Origin: Mycoplasma sp. (ex Biomphalaria glabrata)
GTDB lineage: Bacteria; Bacillota_I; Bacilli_A; Mycoplasmatales; GCF-1484045
Direction: 5' to 3'
NCBI RefSeq assembly: GCF_001484045.1
Contig: NZ_CP013128.1
Coordinates: 290,283-354,282 of the forward strand
DNA: 64,000 nucleotides
Shown: positions 1-12,908 of the stretch, piece after piece
How the letters are laid out: every line of letters starts with the position of its first letter
Numbering within the stretch: the stretch's first letter is position 1
The notes under the pieces: generated by a model
Databases searched by the model: none
The model's input: only the letters and a program-made list of their open reading frames with translations
What the model was told of the DNA's origin: nothing
Made by a program: the position numbers and the translations under genes

Positions 1-503
1 GCATTTTTTAAATTTCTCGTAACTCCATCTAATGTATAAAAATTTTCTGAACAAAAAATGTCAACAAATTTTAAATTGGGTTTTTTACTTTTAATACATT
101 CCAAATATTTCTTATCTACTACTATTTCATGAAGATCGAGATTTGCAAAATCCTTAGCGTAAGAGGAATTTGACATTGTTTTTTTTCCGATAACTACATC
201 GCCTATTTTTACATCTTTATTAATTGTTCCGCATGTCCCTATGCGAATTATTTCTTCAACATCATAAAACTTAAATAGTTCATAACTATATATACCCATG
301 CTCGGAATTCCCATACCACTAGCAATGACAGACACTTTTTTACCATTATATGTTCCTGTATAACCTAAAATATTTCTTGTTCTATTTATGCAAACAGGAT
401 TTTCTAAATATTTTTCAGCAATATATTTTGCACGAAGTGGATCACCTGGCATGATTACTTTTTTAGCAATGTCATCTTTTGTAAAATCTAAATGAAATGT
501 CAA
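1..503 (-). CDS. deoD: Purine-nucleoside phosphorylase, partial (C-terminus beyond the window edge)
   Basis: Purine-nucleoside phosphorylase of the trimeric/hexameric DeoD family cleaves purine (deoxy)nucleosides with phosphate during cytosolic nucleoside salvage. About 167 N-terminal residues are visible of the usual 235 or so. The phosphate-site motif MPGDPLRAKYIAE is followed by GYTGTYNGKKVSV, then SGMGIPSMGIYSYEL and RIGTCG, all in DeoD order. No ATG lies upstream in frame. A TTG at 501-503 follows two purine-rich ribosome-binding sequences (AAGGAG and TAGGAG, the nearer about five bases away), so I chose TTG. The gene starts eight bases after mgtE ends and is probably co-transcribed with it. 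Family assignment is firm; the 3' end is not visible. Confidence 0.93.
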   Translation of the reverse strand, partial: MTFHLDFTKDDIAKKVIMPGDPLRAKYIAEKYLENPVCINRTRNILGYTGTYNGKKVSVIASGMGIPSMGIYSYELFKFYDVEEIIRIGTCGTINKDVKIGDVVIGKKTMSNSSYAKDFANLDLHEIVVDKKYLECIKSKKPNLKFVDIFCSENFYTLDGVTRNLKN

Positions 504-511
504 ATTAACTC

Positions 512-1999
512 CTATACTCCTTGCAAGACATGGAATACGATCATTGAAATCGAAAAGAAAACGGCCGTACTAATGGCATCTGTTAAAGTCGTTAATAACG
601 GTGCTGCCATTACGGCTGGGTCTTGCTTAATTTTATGAGCTAAAATTGGTAAAGAAGCTCCGACAAATTTAACGATTGAAACGATGACCATCAATGCTAA
701 TGTTGTTGAAAGCATACTTTTTCAAGCATCGACATCTATTCCTAAAAATCCATGATTAGGTGCTGGAGGATTATGTATTGAAAGAATGTAATAATAAGCT
801 AGCATTCTTAAAAAATTAAAAAATGATAAAAAGATCCCAACAAAGATTGATGTCTTATATTCTTTAACAACTATTTTTCAATAATCTTTAATTGTTATTT
901 CACCAAGCGCTAACGCTCGAAGAACAACTGTACTACTTTGACAACCAGCATTTCCAGCTGTTCCCGAAATAACTGGTAGAATTGGAACTAAAATAGCCGT
1001 AAAGATTGTGTCATGAAGAAACGAAATATTGCGCAGTACAGAGTCGCTTTGGTATACATTAGCAAATATTTGCAAAACAGTTTGACTCAGAGTTGCTGAA
1101 ACCATTAAAAAAACTAATCATTTTAAACGAGATTTAGCCATGCTAAATGGACCAATTTGCAAATAATTTTTATCTGCTATCTCTGCTATCGGAGTAATAC
1201 CAGCACCTTTTTCAAAGTCCTCAGTAACCTCTTCTTCCATAATTTCTCAAACATCATCGTAACTAATAATACCAACTAGTCTTTTCTTTTCATCAACAAC
1301 TGGAATTTCATCTATTTCATATTTTTGGAACATATTTGAGACAACTTCGCGATCATCATTTGCAAAAACATATAATGGGTTTGGTTGCATGATTCCTTTA
1401 ATTGACTCTTGTCTACTTGCAAAAAAAATATCTTTTAAATTAACAACCCCTACTAATTCTTCATTCTCATCAACAACATAATAAGAATTTAAAGCATGAC
1501 AAAGTTCAGGTTCATTTTTGATTTTTTGAATTGCGTCACGTATTTTATCTTTTGTATTTAATGAGACAAATTTTACATGAGAATATGAACCTGCAGATTC
1601 CTTTGGGTATTTTAAAAATTCGCGTAAATGTTTTGCTGTTTTTGTATCACATGAATCAAGAATTTTACCTACTAGATTTTCTGGTAACGTTTCTAACATG
1701 CCAACAATGTCACTTGTTCTAATAGATGCAACCGTTAATTTAATTTCGTCACGTGTCAAGCAATCAATAATTTGTTGACGTAATTCGTCATTTAAATCCA
1801 TAAAAATTTCAGCAGTAACTGATGGTTTCAATGAACGGAAAACAAATAAAATATCAATTAATTCAAAATCATTTAACACTTCTGAAACATCAACATAATT
1901 GTTATCTTCAACAAACGCTCTTAAGGCATTTATATCACGATTCTCAATTAAACCATGCAAAGATTTAGTTAATTCTTTTTTATTATTAATGTTCTGCAT
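512..1999 (-). CDS. mgtE: MgtE-type magnesium channel/transporter
   Basis: MgtE is a gated Mg2+ channel in the cytoplasmic membrane. The 495-codon frame has the family layout: a helical MgtE-N domain (about residues 1-130), a CBS pair (about 135-255, with YYVVDENEELVGVV and EIPVVDEKKRLVGIIS), then a C-terminal membrane domain with motif ISGTAGNAGCQSS. In-frame TGA codons at Trp positions (for example just after IISYDDV) would split it into fragments under the standard code. It begins inside the last 14 bases of cdaM, and deoD follows after eight bases. The overlap with a c-di-AMP synthase gene suggests co-expression. That is an inference, although c-di-AMP control of ion transport is well known in Gram-positive relatives. 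Confidence 0.94.
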
Positions 2000-2603
2000 T
2001 TTTAGTCACTCTTAAATCGCTATCTGAATATCCAATATGACGATAAATCACGTTTACTAAATCCATAAAGTCATCAACAGCAATTAATGTTCCTTTAGTG
2101 GCGTAAGAAATTTGTCCTGTCGTTTCACTAACCACAATGGGTAAAGCATCATATTGTTCGCTCAAACCAATTGCTGCACGGTGACGAGAACCGTATTTTG
2201 AAGAGATTTTTTTATTTGTTGTTGGCAAGTACGAGCTTGCAGAAATTATTTTATCGCGATCAATAATGATTGCTCCATCATGCAACGGAGAATTTTTTTG
2301 AAAAATTGCCAATATCAATTGAACATTAACATCTGAATTAATAATTACTCCCAAGTTAACAAAGTTAGCTAGTGAATTTTGTTTTTGCACAACAATTAAA
2401 GCTCCTAATTTTTGAGCAGATAGCTCACGTGTTGATTCAGCGATTCTTAATGCTATTTGGCGTTTGATGCTAATATAATTTTTGCGAGATGATAAATTTT
2501 TTACTCTTGTTAAAATTCTATTTAAAGAATTTCCTATCAACATTACTACGAGAATGGAAAGCGTAACACTTGAAATAACTATAATAACAATTTCATTTGA
2601 CAT
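1986..2603 (-). CDS. cdaM: Diadenylate cyclase, CdaM type (c-di-AMP synthase)
   Basis: This enzyme condenses two ATP into cyclic di-AMP. The 205-residue protein has one N-terminal membrane helix (about residues 4-24), a short linker, then a DAC domain with the two signature motifs LHDGAIII (DGA at about 109-111) and GSRHRAAIG (RHR at about 140-142). A single helix, rather than the three of CdaA, is the arrangement known as CdaM in Mycoplasma pneumoniae. A TTG at 2615 would add four residues. I chose ATG at 2603 because GGGGGAA lies six bases upstream of it. It follows the tmRNA gene and overlaps mgtE by 14 bases at its 3' end. Confidence 0.93.
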   Translation of the reverse strand: MSNEIVIIVISSVTLSILVVMLIGNSLNRILTRVKNLSSRKNYISIKRQIALRIAESTRELSAQKLGALIVVQKQNSLANFVNLGVIINSDVNVQLILAIFQKNSPLHDGAIIIDRDKIISASSYLPTTNKKISSKYGSRHRAAIGLSEQYDALPIVVSETTGQISYATKGTLIAVDDFMDLVNVIYRHIGYSDSDLRVTKNAEH

Positions 2604-2661
2604 GCATTCCCCCAATAAATAATTACCATTTAACTACTTTATAATAAATAAAATACTTAAA

Positions 2662-3038
2662 TGGTGGAGATGATGGGATTCGAACCCATTTCTACCTAGC
2701 AATTCATATAAAGCTCTACAGTTTAGTTTTATTTTTCAATTTAATTTTAAGAAGATATAAAAACTAACTTTTTAAAATATAGTCATAAATGTTTTGTAAT
2801 TAGATGACGCTAATTACAATGATCCTATTAAAGACAGACCTAATAATTCTCATAGGCATAAAATTATTAGACCATTTCTTAATTTTTTAATTAAGCTGCG
2901 AATGCGCAAGCTTGGCTATTTCTAGCACTTAAGAAATTTACAAAATTAGATTTTGCAGTTATATTTTTTTTACCTTTAGGTTTGTAAGACCACTGCTCTT
3001 CATACTTCATGCTAAATATCAACTCCTAAAACATCCCC
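2662..3038 (-). ncRNA. ssrA: Transfer-messenger RNA (tmRNA)
   Basis: tmRNA rescues stalled ribosomes by acting first as an alanyl-tRNA and then as an mRNA for a degradation tag. The 5' end GGGGATG pairs with CATCTCC next to the 3' ACCA, giving a seven-pair acceptor stem (one G-U), and the T arm carries GGGTTCGAATCCC. The internal tag frame ends Ala-Cys-Ala-Phe-Ala-Ala before TAA. If GGT is the resume codon, the tag has 27 residues beginning GKKNITAK. Total length is 377 bases and CCA is encoded. The gene for its protein partner SmpB lies immediately upstream. The resume codon is inferred; gene identity is firm. Confidence 0.95.
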
Positions 3039-3135
3039 ATTTAGCATACTCAGTTACTAACATTTATAAAATATATGCAAATAACCTATAATATATTATA
3101 TAAAAAATGGTTACTTTCCAAAATTAATAGTGTAT

Positions 3136-3561
3136 TTAATTTCGGTTTAAACGATCCAAATCGCGTTTTTTAATCGTTTCACGCTTATCATGTATTTTTT
3201 TTGGACGAGCTAGAGCGATTTCAATTTTTATAAGGGAATTTACAAAAAAAGCTTTTATTGGAATAATTTGAAGCTTCTTAACTTTTGCTTCATGCTCAAA
3301 TTTCAATATCTCTTGTTTATTTAGTAATAATTGCCTTGTTTGGCGTGGTTCATGGTCAAAAAAACCTGATTGATAATGGGCAATGTGGGTGTTTAGTAAG
3401 AATGCTTCACCATTCCTAATAGTTACATAGGATTCACTTAAATCTATACCATTTTTTGCAATAGATTTAACTTCTGAACCTTTTAGAACTACGCCTGCAT
3501 TTATAGATTCTAAGATTTCATAATTAAAATATGCATTTCTATTTTTTGCAATTAATCTCAT
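3136..3561 (-). CDS. smpB: tmRNA-binding protein SmpB
   Basis: SmpB binds tmRNA and substitutes for the codon-anticodon duplex in a stalled ribosome. The 141-residue protein is of normal length and contains the family signatures NRNAYFNYEI, GVVLKGSEVKSI, SESYV and NTHIAHY, followed by the basic C-terminal tail RLNRN. It begins ten bases before the end of rnr (RNase R), and ssrA follows about 100 bases downstream. RNase R, SmpB and tmRNA are therefore consecutive. In E. coli RNase R is known to act with SmpB-tmRNA in degrading non-stop mRNA, so this looks like a functional ribosome-rescue unit. Confidence 0.96.
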   Translation of the reverse strand: MRLIAKNRNAYFNYEILESINAGVVLKGSEVKSIAKNGIDLSESYVTIRNGEAFLLNTHIAHYQSGFFDHEPRQTRQLLLNKQEILKFEHEAKVKKLQIIPIKAFFVNSLIKIEIALARPKKIHDKRETIKKRDLDRLNRN

Positions 3562-5828
3562 TTTTTCTTGTTTTTATCAAAACTTCTTTTATTATCTCTT
3601 CTATCTGATTTTCCAAATTCACGACGTTCTCCGAAATTGCGTCTTGGACGATCACCAAATGGTTTTTCTCGATCAAAACTTCTTTCTGGACGATCACCAA
3701 ATTCTCTTTTGTTTTCTAAATTTTGCTCTCCATTATTTGAAAAATTATTTGTTGAATCTAAATTATCACCAAATGGTTTTCTTGGATAATCATTGCGGTC
3801 TCTATATTGTCTTGGTCCGCGATTTCTATCACGTCTCTTAAAATCGTTATTATTATCACGATTAAATCTGTTGTTTTTGTTATTTGTCATTTTATTATGT
3901 AATTCGAGTTGTTCTGTTAAAACTAAATCGATTCTCCCTTGTTGTTTTATAATTTGTAAAATACTTACTTCTACTTCGTCACCAATTTTTAGTACTTTTC
4001 CATGTTTCTCACCAGTTAATTCCATCTTAGCTTCATTAAAAATATATCTATCGTCATGCATGTTTTTTAAACTTATTAAACCTTGCGCAATTCCGTTGAT
4101 TTCAACAAAAAATCCAAATGCTGTAATTGTAGATATAAATCCTTTGCATGATTGGTGTTTAAATTTGTTCATGTATTCAGAAATTTTAATTTCTTTAGTT
4201 TTTCATTCGCACTCCATCGCTCTAGTTTCAGTTTTGTTACACTGTTCACAAATAGATAACATTAAGTCGCGATCGTTTGCAAAAATTCCAGTTTCTTTTT
4301 TTGTTAATGCATATTTTAGTAAACGGTGAACAATTAAATCTGGGTAACGACGAATTGGTGAAGTGAAATGAGTATAGTTTTTACTAGATAAACCGTAGTG
4401 ACCTATGTTTTGAATGTCATAACGAGCTTTTTCCATGCATCGTAATATTAAATTGGCGAAAATATTATAATTTGGGCGATTATGAATTTTGTCACATAGC
4501 AATGTTATATCTTTTTGTGGGATGTGGTTACGTTCTTTTTTATTTTCCCCAATAATTTCGATTATTTGATTATAATTCTTAATTTTTTTAGCACTTGGTT
4601 CATCGTGAATACGATAAATTGAATTAAACTTACTTTTTGACAAAAAAGTAGCTGTTGCTTCATTGGCTAAAACCATGAATTGTTCAATCATTTTCTCAGC
4701 ATCTTTTCTTACACGATTAACAACGTCAATTGTTCGTCCTGTCTGATCAAGAATAACTTTAGATTCGGCAGCTTCAAAACTAATCATGCCATTTTTTTCT
4801 TTATCAATTCTTACTTTTTCATAAAGTTCGCGAGCAACATTTAACATTTTTGTTAATTCCGGTGTATATAATTCTTGAATATTACCCTCGAACAATTCAT
4901 TAACTTCATCATAATTTAAGCGATGATGAGAATAAATAAATGATTTATAAATTTTATAACTTTCCATTTTTCCATTTTCATCAACTATAATTTCAGCAGT
5001 CATAGTTAATTTTTTTGTATTCGGATTTAAACTACATAAATCATCACTTAATTCGTGAGGTAACATTGGCACAACTGAACCAGGAATATAAACACTTGTT
5101 CCGCGTGTTAGAGCATCACTATCAATAGCAGTACCTTCCTTTACGTAATGACTTACATCCGCTATTGAAACATTTAATAAATATTTTTCTCCCTGTTTTT
5201 CAATATAAATTGAATCATCTAAATCTTTAGCGTCTTTTCCATCAATAGTAACCAATAACTTATCTGTTAGATCAACGCGATCTTGTTCATCAGCTACATT
5301 GTATTTCAAATTCTTAGCATAATTAATGGTTTCATCTGAAAAATCCGTTGGAATATCTGATGCATATACAACACTAAATATGTCCACGCCTGGGTCATTT
5401 ACATTACCTAAATCTCTAATAATGTCACATGTAATATTTTCATTATTAAATGAAACTGGGCGAACAATTATTTTGTTTTTTTCGCGAATTTTTTCAATTC
5501 CTTTTACTATCAATGGTAAAGGAATTTTTGCGTCATCTGCTTCAAAAATTTTATTGCCGTCTTTATCTTTTTTAACTATTCCTGCAATTAATCTAACATT
5601 ACGGTTAATAATTTTAGTAATCTTAGCCGCTAATTCTTCTGGTTTTCTTTCATCTTTTATCAATACAGCTTCAACTATGTCTCCACTTCATGCACCATTT
5701 ACATTCATTGGAGCAACAAAGAACACCTTATCACTATCTGGAGTTGAAATAAAACCAAACTTTCTTTCTTTTAATACAAAACTACCCGTTATTATATCGT
5801 CTACTTTGTACTCTTTATTATCTTTCAT
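3552..5828 (-). CDS. rnr: Ribonuclease R (RNB-family 3'-5' exoribonuclease) with Arg/Asn-rich tail
   Basis: RNase R is a processive 3'-5' exoribonuclease that digests structured RNA. The 758-residue protein has an N-terminal cold-shock-like region, the RNB catalytic domain (DLDDSIYIEK; later HYGLSSKNYTHFTSPIRRYPD), and an S1 domain beginning near KGFISTITAFGFFVE. After the S1 domain comes a disordered-looking tail of about 95 residues rich in Arg, Asn, Asp and Phe, with repeated FGDRPER and FGDRPRR units. The apparent stop at 3558-3560 is TGA. Read as Trp, the frame continues Trp-Asp to TAA at 3552-3554. ATG at 5828 is chosen because an AGAGGTT sequence precedes it. It lies between secG and smpB. 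Confidence 0.94.
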
Positions 5829-5837
5829 TTCTAACCT

Positions 5838-6098
5838 CTAAATCGAAATTATACTAAATGCTAAACAAATGGACACTATAAAAGTAAATAAAAGAAATAA
5901 CACTCCTAAATAAAATGTAATTTGATTCGTTTTCTTTTCTGGAATACTTTCTTTGGAATTTTGGAAAAGGTTAGAATCTGATGTTCCTGTTAAAGTTCCA
6001 CCTAATCCTTGAGCCTTTCCACCTTGTAATAAAACTATGATAACAATAATGATACTTATTATAATTAAGATAATTTGTACTAGTAGTCCTACTTGCAT
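5838..6098 (-). CDS. secG: Preprotein translocase subunit SecG
   Basis: SecG is the small accessory subunit of the SecYEG protein-export channel. The 86-residue protein has two membrane helices, about residues 5-25 and 62-84. Between them is the conserved polar loop LLQGGKAQGLGGTLTG, which contains the family's QGG...GLGG pattern. It sits between whiA and rnr. Placement of secG directly before RNase R and smpB is a familiar order in Firmicutes and mollicutes, which supports the assignment. The RNase R gene starts nine bases after its stop. Confidence 0.93.
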   Translation of the reverse strand: MQVGLLVQIILIIISIIIVIIVLLQGGKAQGLGGTLTGTSDSNLFQNSKESIPEKKTNQITFYLGVLFLLFTFIVSICLAFSIISI

Positions 6099-6167
6099 TT
6101 AACTTTCCTATTCTCAAACTTTCATATACATTTTAAACTATTTTTAACATTATTCCTATGAATAAAT

Positions 6168-7079
6168 CTATTGACTTTTGTTATATATCTCATTTATCTT
6201 TCTTAAAGAGTAATTTACAACTTCCTTAGAAATGTTTTCGCCATATCTTTCATTGTATAAATTGGCAATTTCTTGATTAGATAATTGATTATTTTCAATT
6301 TTTAATTGAATAATTTTTTCATCTTTTTGACTAAAATGATTTTGTTTGTTTTTTGCAATAATTTGTTTTCACATTGAACTATACTTAACAGATGCTTGTA
6401 TAGTTTTATTTTGGTTACTTATGTCTATATTATTTAATCGATTAACACTTGTATATAAATCTCTTTCTATACGTTTTTCCTCATATTTAAACATACATTC
6501 AAAACAACCTAGGAATTTTAAAAAATCTGAAATATCCTCTGCTCGCTTGATATAAATAATGTCTTTATTTTGGCGATTAAATTTTTTAAAATTGAAATTT
6601 TTCTTCATAATTTCTACATACTTTTCTGAGTCATTTAAGTTACTGATTTGAATTTCAAGATGATAAAATCGTGAAGATGGAGAATTGATACTTCCTCATG
6701 CTAAAAAAAATGCAATAGATCATTCATAAATTTCTCTTACTTCATTATTTTTTTATTTTTGATAGTAATGTTATTTAGTTTTTGTTCTAACGACTCAATG
6801 TTTAAAAGGTATAGCAAATAATTTTTGTGCTGTTTTACTCCTGTTGTTTCAATTAATAAGTCTTCAATGATGACTTCCGGAAAATATTTTTTTGTGGAAG
6901 CGTATAAAAGTTTTATTAATTTGTGCAAACTAGATTTTATGCAAATTTTCGTTTTTCCGTTTTCGATCACAATAGATGCAAAAGCTTTAACAATTTTTAG
7001 AAAAAATTCTACATTAAAATCTTTATCAATTTTTGATAATATTTCTTGTTTAACTTCTTGAGTAAAAGACAATTTATTG

Positions 7080-7087
<8 letters not shown>
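6168..7087 (-). CDS. whiA: WhiA-like DNA-binding protein, interrupted by a -1 frameshift in a poly(A) tract
   Basis: WhiA is a conserved Gram-positive DNA-binding protein with a LAGLIDADG-like domain and a C-terminal helix-turn-helix. The first frame (7087 to 6737) gives 116 residues and stops at TAA. The rest of the family sequence, including AFFLAWGSINSPSSRFYHLEI and a C-terminal helix-turn-helix, continues in the -1 frame down to TAG at 6168. The frames meet at a run of seven A (minus strand; T at 6748-6754). An eighth A would read Lys-Lys-Asn-Asn-Glu-Val-Arg and restore an open frame of about 306 residues. It may be a base-calling artefact, a pseudogene, or expressed by slippage. It overlaps trxB by eight bases. 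Confidence 0.82.
6748..6754 (-). other. A7 tract at the whiA frameshift
   Basis: Seven consecutive A on the coding strand, in context AAT-A7-TAATGAAG. The upstream frame reads AAA AAA ATA ATG AAG TAA and stops. The downstream WhiA frame needs AAA AAA AAT AAT GAA. A one-base loss, or a -1 realignment, accounts for the break. Confidence 0.85.
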
Positions 7088-8994
<1,907 letters not shown>

Positions 8995-9033
8995 AATATG
9001 CATATTCTATATGTTTTTTAAAAAAAATAAAAA

Positions 9034-10023
9034 TTAGTCTTCTAATTCTTCATTCATTAATTTGTTCAAATTATCAGTCAATTCTTGAACAGAATTATAT
9101 CCTTCATCCTGAAATTTTTTATGCAAAACAGCAGCCTCGACAATAGCTCACATCAATCTACCTTCGGTGACTGGTAAGCGGTAATAAGCAATTTTTTCAT
9201 CTAAAAGTTTTTTAGTTTCGTACTTATAATTAACTCGTTCAACTTCATTCAATTCAGTACTTTTAACAAGTTCAATAATAATATTGACATGCGTATCCTC
9301 AATAATTTTTTGCGAACCATACATTTTTTTTAAATTAATAATTCCTATACCACGAACTTCAATTAAATTAGCTATGCTTTTTGGAGCACGAGCAGATAAA
9401 CCTTGAGTTCCGTAATAAACTATAGTTCTATCGTCGCTTACAAAATAATGACCACGATGTATTAATGATAGAGCCAACTCACTTTTCCCAATTCCGCTTT
9501 CACCTTGTATAATCACACCCTGATTAAAAATATTCATACATGTGCCATGAATTTCATCAGTTTGACCAATTCGTTCATTCAAAAAAGGGATCAATTTAAA
9601 TGCTAATATATATGTTCTATCTGAATAATAAAAAACTGGTATATCGTATTTCTTAGCATGCTCTAAAACTAAATTTTCATATTTAAACCTCTTGCAACAA
9701 ATAATGCAGGGGGGTTTTAAATTAAATAAATTTTCAAGCATTTTTTCTTGTGAAAATTTTCTATCAAAAATTCCGTGTTGAGATAATCTTTCAAGATATT
9801 CATTTTCAGTTTGACCTAAAACAACTACACTATCAATTGTTTTGTGTAAACTAACATTAACAAATTCCATTCCTATTCTCTTAACGTTCGTATAAATAAT
9901 TTTATTTTTTTGATGATGCTCTGAATAAAAAAGTGGTTCAAATTGCATGTAATTTACTACATCTCGCAAGGGAACAAATTTTTTAGAAACAGTTTTATTG
10001 GTATTATTTTTTATCGATTTCAT
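9034..10023 (-). CDS. hprK: HPr kinase/phosphorylase
   Basis: HprK phosphorylates and dephosphorylates HPr on serine, linking sugar uptake to the energy state of the cell. The 329-residue protein has the N-terminal regulatory domain, a P-loop GESGIGKSE at about residues 174-182, and the HprK signature ARAPKSIANLIEVRGIGI. One TGA (read as Trp) occurs after TEGRLM. Length is close to the 310-320 of B. subtilis HprK. It starts 23 bases after the uvrA stop and is followed by lgt. Confidence 0.96.
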
Positions 10024-10046
10024 TACAATTAAATTTTATATAAGAA

Positions 10047-12908
10047 TTATCGTTGTTTATTCAAAACACTCCTAATAAATTGACCAGTAATTGATTTCGG
10101 ATTATCTGCAATTTCTTCAGGCGTTCCTTGGGCAACAACTATCCCACCTAATCTACCACCTTCAGGACCCATATCAATAACGTGGTCAACACATTTAATC
10201 ACATCAAGATTGTGTTCAATAACGATAACGGAATCTCCGTGATCAACTATTCTTTGTAAGATTTTTAATAACTTGTTAATATCTTCAAAATGCAATCCTG
10301 TTGTTGGTTCATCTAGAACATAAACTGTTTTACCTGTTGCTTTTTTTAAAAGCTCAGATGCTAATTTAACTCTTTGGGCTTCCCCGCCTGATAATTCTGT
10401 AGCTGGTTGACCTAACTTTATATAACCTAAACCTACATCACATAATGTTTGAATACCATTTTTTAATTGAGGGTGGTTTTGAAAAAATTCTAATGCTTCT
10501 TCAACAGTTAGTTGTAAAACATCATATATATTTTTACCTCGATATTTAATTTTTAACGTTGCTTCATTAAATCTTTTCCCATGACATTCCTCACAAACCA
10601 CATAAACATCAGGTAAAAAATGCATCGAAATTTTTAAAAATCCTTCTCCACAACATCTCTCACATCTACCACCAGCAACATTAAAAGAAAAACGACCTTT
10701 AACAAATCCTTGAGCTTTTGCTTCAACAGCATTAGCAAATAAATCTCGAATGTAAGTAAATAAATTAGTATATGTTGCTGGATTAGATCTTGGAGTTCTT
10801 CCTATTGGATCTTGCGAAATATTTATAATTTTATCTATTTGATCTAACCCTTTAACTGAACTATATTTTCCTATATTAGAAACTTTTAAGTGCAAACTTT
10901 TCTGGACAGCTTTTGTAAATATTTCATTAATTAATGTAGATTTCCCTGAACCGCTAACCCCTGTAACGGCAACAAATCTTTTTAGAGGGATTTTAACACT
11001 TATATTTTTTAAATTATTTTCTTGACATCCAATTAATTCTATATATCTAGTTGGTTCAATTCTTCTTTTATTAGGAATTTCGATTTTCTTTTTACCAGAT
11101 AAATATTGACCAGTTATTGATTCATCACTATTCAATATTTCTTCATACGTCCCAGAGAATACTACTTTCCCACCATGAACTCCAGCACCTGGACCAATAT
11201 CTATTACATGATCTGCTTCTAGCATCGTTTCTTCATCATGCTCAACAACAATAAGTGTATTCCCTAAGTCACGCATTTCCTTTAATGTTTTTATCAATTT
11301 ACCGTTATCACGCTGATGAAGTCCAATTGATGGTTCATCAAGCACATATAAAACTCCTGAAAGTTGTGAACCTATTTGAGTTGCTAATCTAATTCTTTGT
11401 GATTCCCCGCCTGACAATGTCGAGGAATTACGACTTAATTCCAAGTATGTTAAACCTACATTATTTAAAAATAATAAACGTGATTCAATTTCTTTTAAAA
11501 CTAAATTAGCAATTTGTTGTTCTGTTTCCTGTAATTTTAATTTTTGAAAAAAATTAAGACATTCTTCAATTGTTAAATTTGTTATTTCTCAAATATTAAG
11601 TTTATCAATTTTGATTGTTAATGCTGACTCGTTTAGTCTTTTTCCGTTACATTGTGGACAAATTTTTTCTGATAATAAATTAGTATAGTATTCTCTAGCT
11701 TGCTGAGAATTCGTTTCAAAGTATCTTCTTTCGATTTTCTTACCAATTCCTTCAATTAAACCAGTTCTTGAAACGCTTGAACGATTAGAAATTACTTGAT
11801 AAGTAATTTCTTCGTTCGTACCCTCCATTATTATTATTCGTTCTTTTTCAGTTAATTCATTGTATGGTGTATCAAGAGATATGTTGTAATGATTACAAAC
11901 TGCTGCACACATTTCATATTCATAACCAGTAATTAAATCTTTTTCATTTTTGATAAAAGGAATCGCTCCGCCCTTAATACTCTTATCCGGAAATTCAACA
12001 ATTTTTTCCTCATCATATTGAAGAATTGCTCCAATACCATTGCATTTTTGGCAAGCACCAATTGGAGAATTAAAAGAAAACAAGCGAGGTTCAAGTTCGG
12101 GTAAAGAAAATCCGCAAACCTTACAGCTATGATGTTTTGAATAAAGTTTATCTTCTTTTGTATCAACATTCGAAACCAATAAATAACCTTTAGAGTATTG
12201 AAAACCGACTTCTAGCGCTTCAGATAAGCGAGCAATATTGTCATCTGTTTTGTCAAGAATAACACGATCAACCACAATTTCGATATCATGTGATTTATTT
12301 TTTTCTAAATTAATTTCGTCGTCAAGAGAATAAATATTTCCATTAATACGAACTCGTAAAAATCCATCTTTTCTTAGATTATCCAATTCTAATTTATGAG
12401 TCCCTTTTTGTTTTTTAATAATAGGTGACAAAATTAAAATACTTGTTCCGTTTTCGTAAGTCAAAATTTGTTGTAAAACTTCTTTAGATGTTTGTCGCTC
12501 AATTAAGCCGTGACCATGTGGACAATATGCTTTACCAACGCGAGCGAATAATAATCTCAAATAATCATAAATTTCTGTCGTTGTTCCGACAGTACTTCGG
12601 GGATTATGAGATGTTGTTTTTTGGTCAATCGAAATAGCTGGAGCTAAACCACCAATGTAATCCACATCTGGTTTATCTGCCATTCCTAAAAATTGACGTG
12701 CATAAGTACTTAATGATTCAACATAACGACGTTGACCTTCAGCATAAATGGTATCAAAAGCTAGTGAAGATTTTCCTGAACCACTTAAACCGGTAAAAAC
12801 GATTATTTTATTTTTCGGGATAGTAATATCAACATTTTTAAGATTATGAGCACGAGCCCCTTTAATTGTGATAAAATTTTGATTATTTATTGCGTTTTGC
12901 TTCATCAT
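10047..12908 (-). CDS. uvrA: Excinuclease ABC subunit A
   Basis: UvrA is the damage-sensing ATPase of nucleotide excision repair. The 953-residue protein contains two ABC modules with P-loops [20 protein letters not shown] (near the N-terminus) and [11 protein letters not shown] (middle), and two ABC signatures, [14 protein letters not shown] and [15 protein letters not shown]. Zinc-finger cysteines lie in CKVCGF...CQKCNG and CERCCGEGF...CEECHGKR. An in-frame TGA (Trp) occurs after IDKLNI. ATG at 12908 is favoured because AAGG lies six bases upstream. The gene overlaps the end of pta by 26 bases. uvrB is in the same window but uvrC is not. Confidence 0.96.

Noticed and set aside
512-1999. mgtE and many other genes look broken into pieces, as pseudogenes
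   Set aside because: The pieces are in the same frame and are joined by TGA at conserved Trp positions. With UGA as Trp they are continuous, so they are not pseudogenes. Only whiA, atpD and atpG change frame.
2640-2700. A tRNA gene with a TTCGAACCC arm
   Set aside because: The T arm and CCA end belong to the tmRNA; its partner acceptor strand lies about 370 bases away and a tag frame lies between.
3558-4172. A separate small Arg-rich protein downstream of RNase R
   Set aside because: It is the same frame as RNase R, joined by TGA read as Trp, and begins with the S1 domain.
3793-4329. Open frame of about 178 codons on the plus strand
   Set aside because: It is antisense to RNase R, has no homology-like motif and no start signals. 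Many such plus-strand frames are shadows of AT-rich minus-strand genes.
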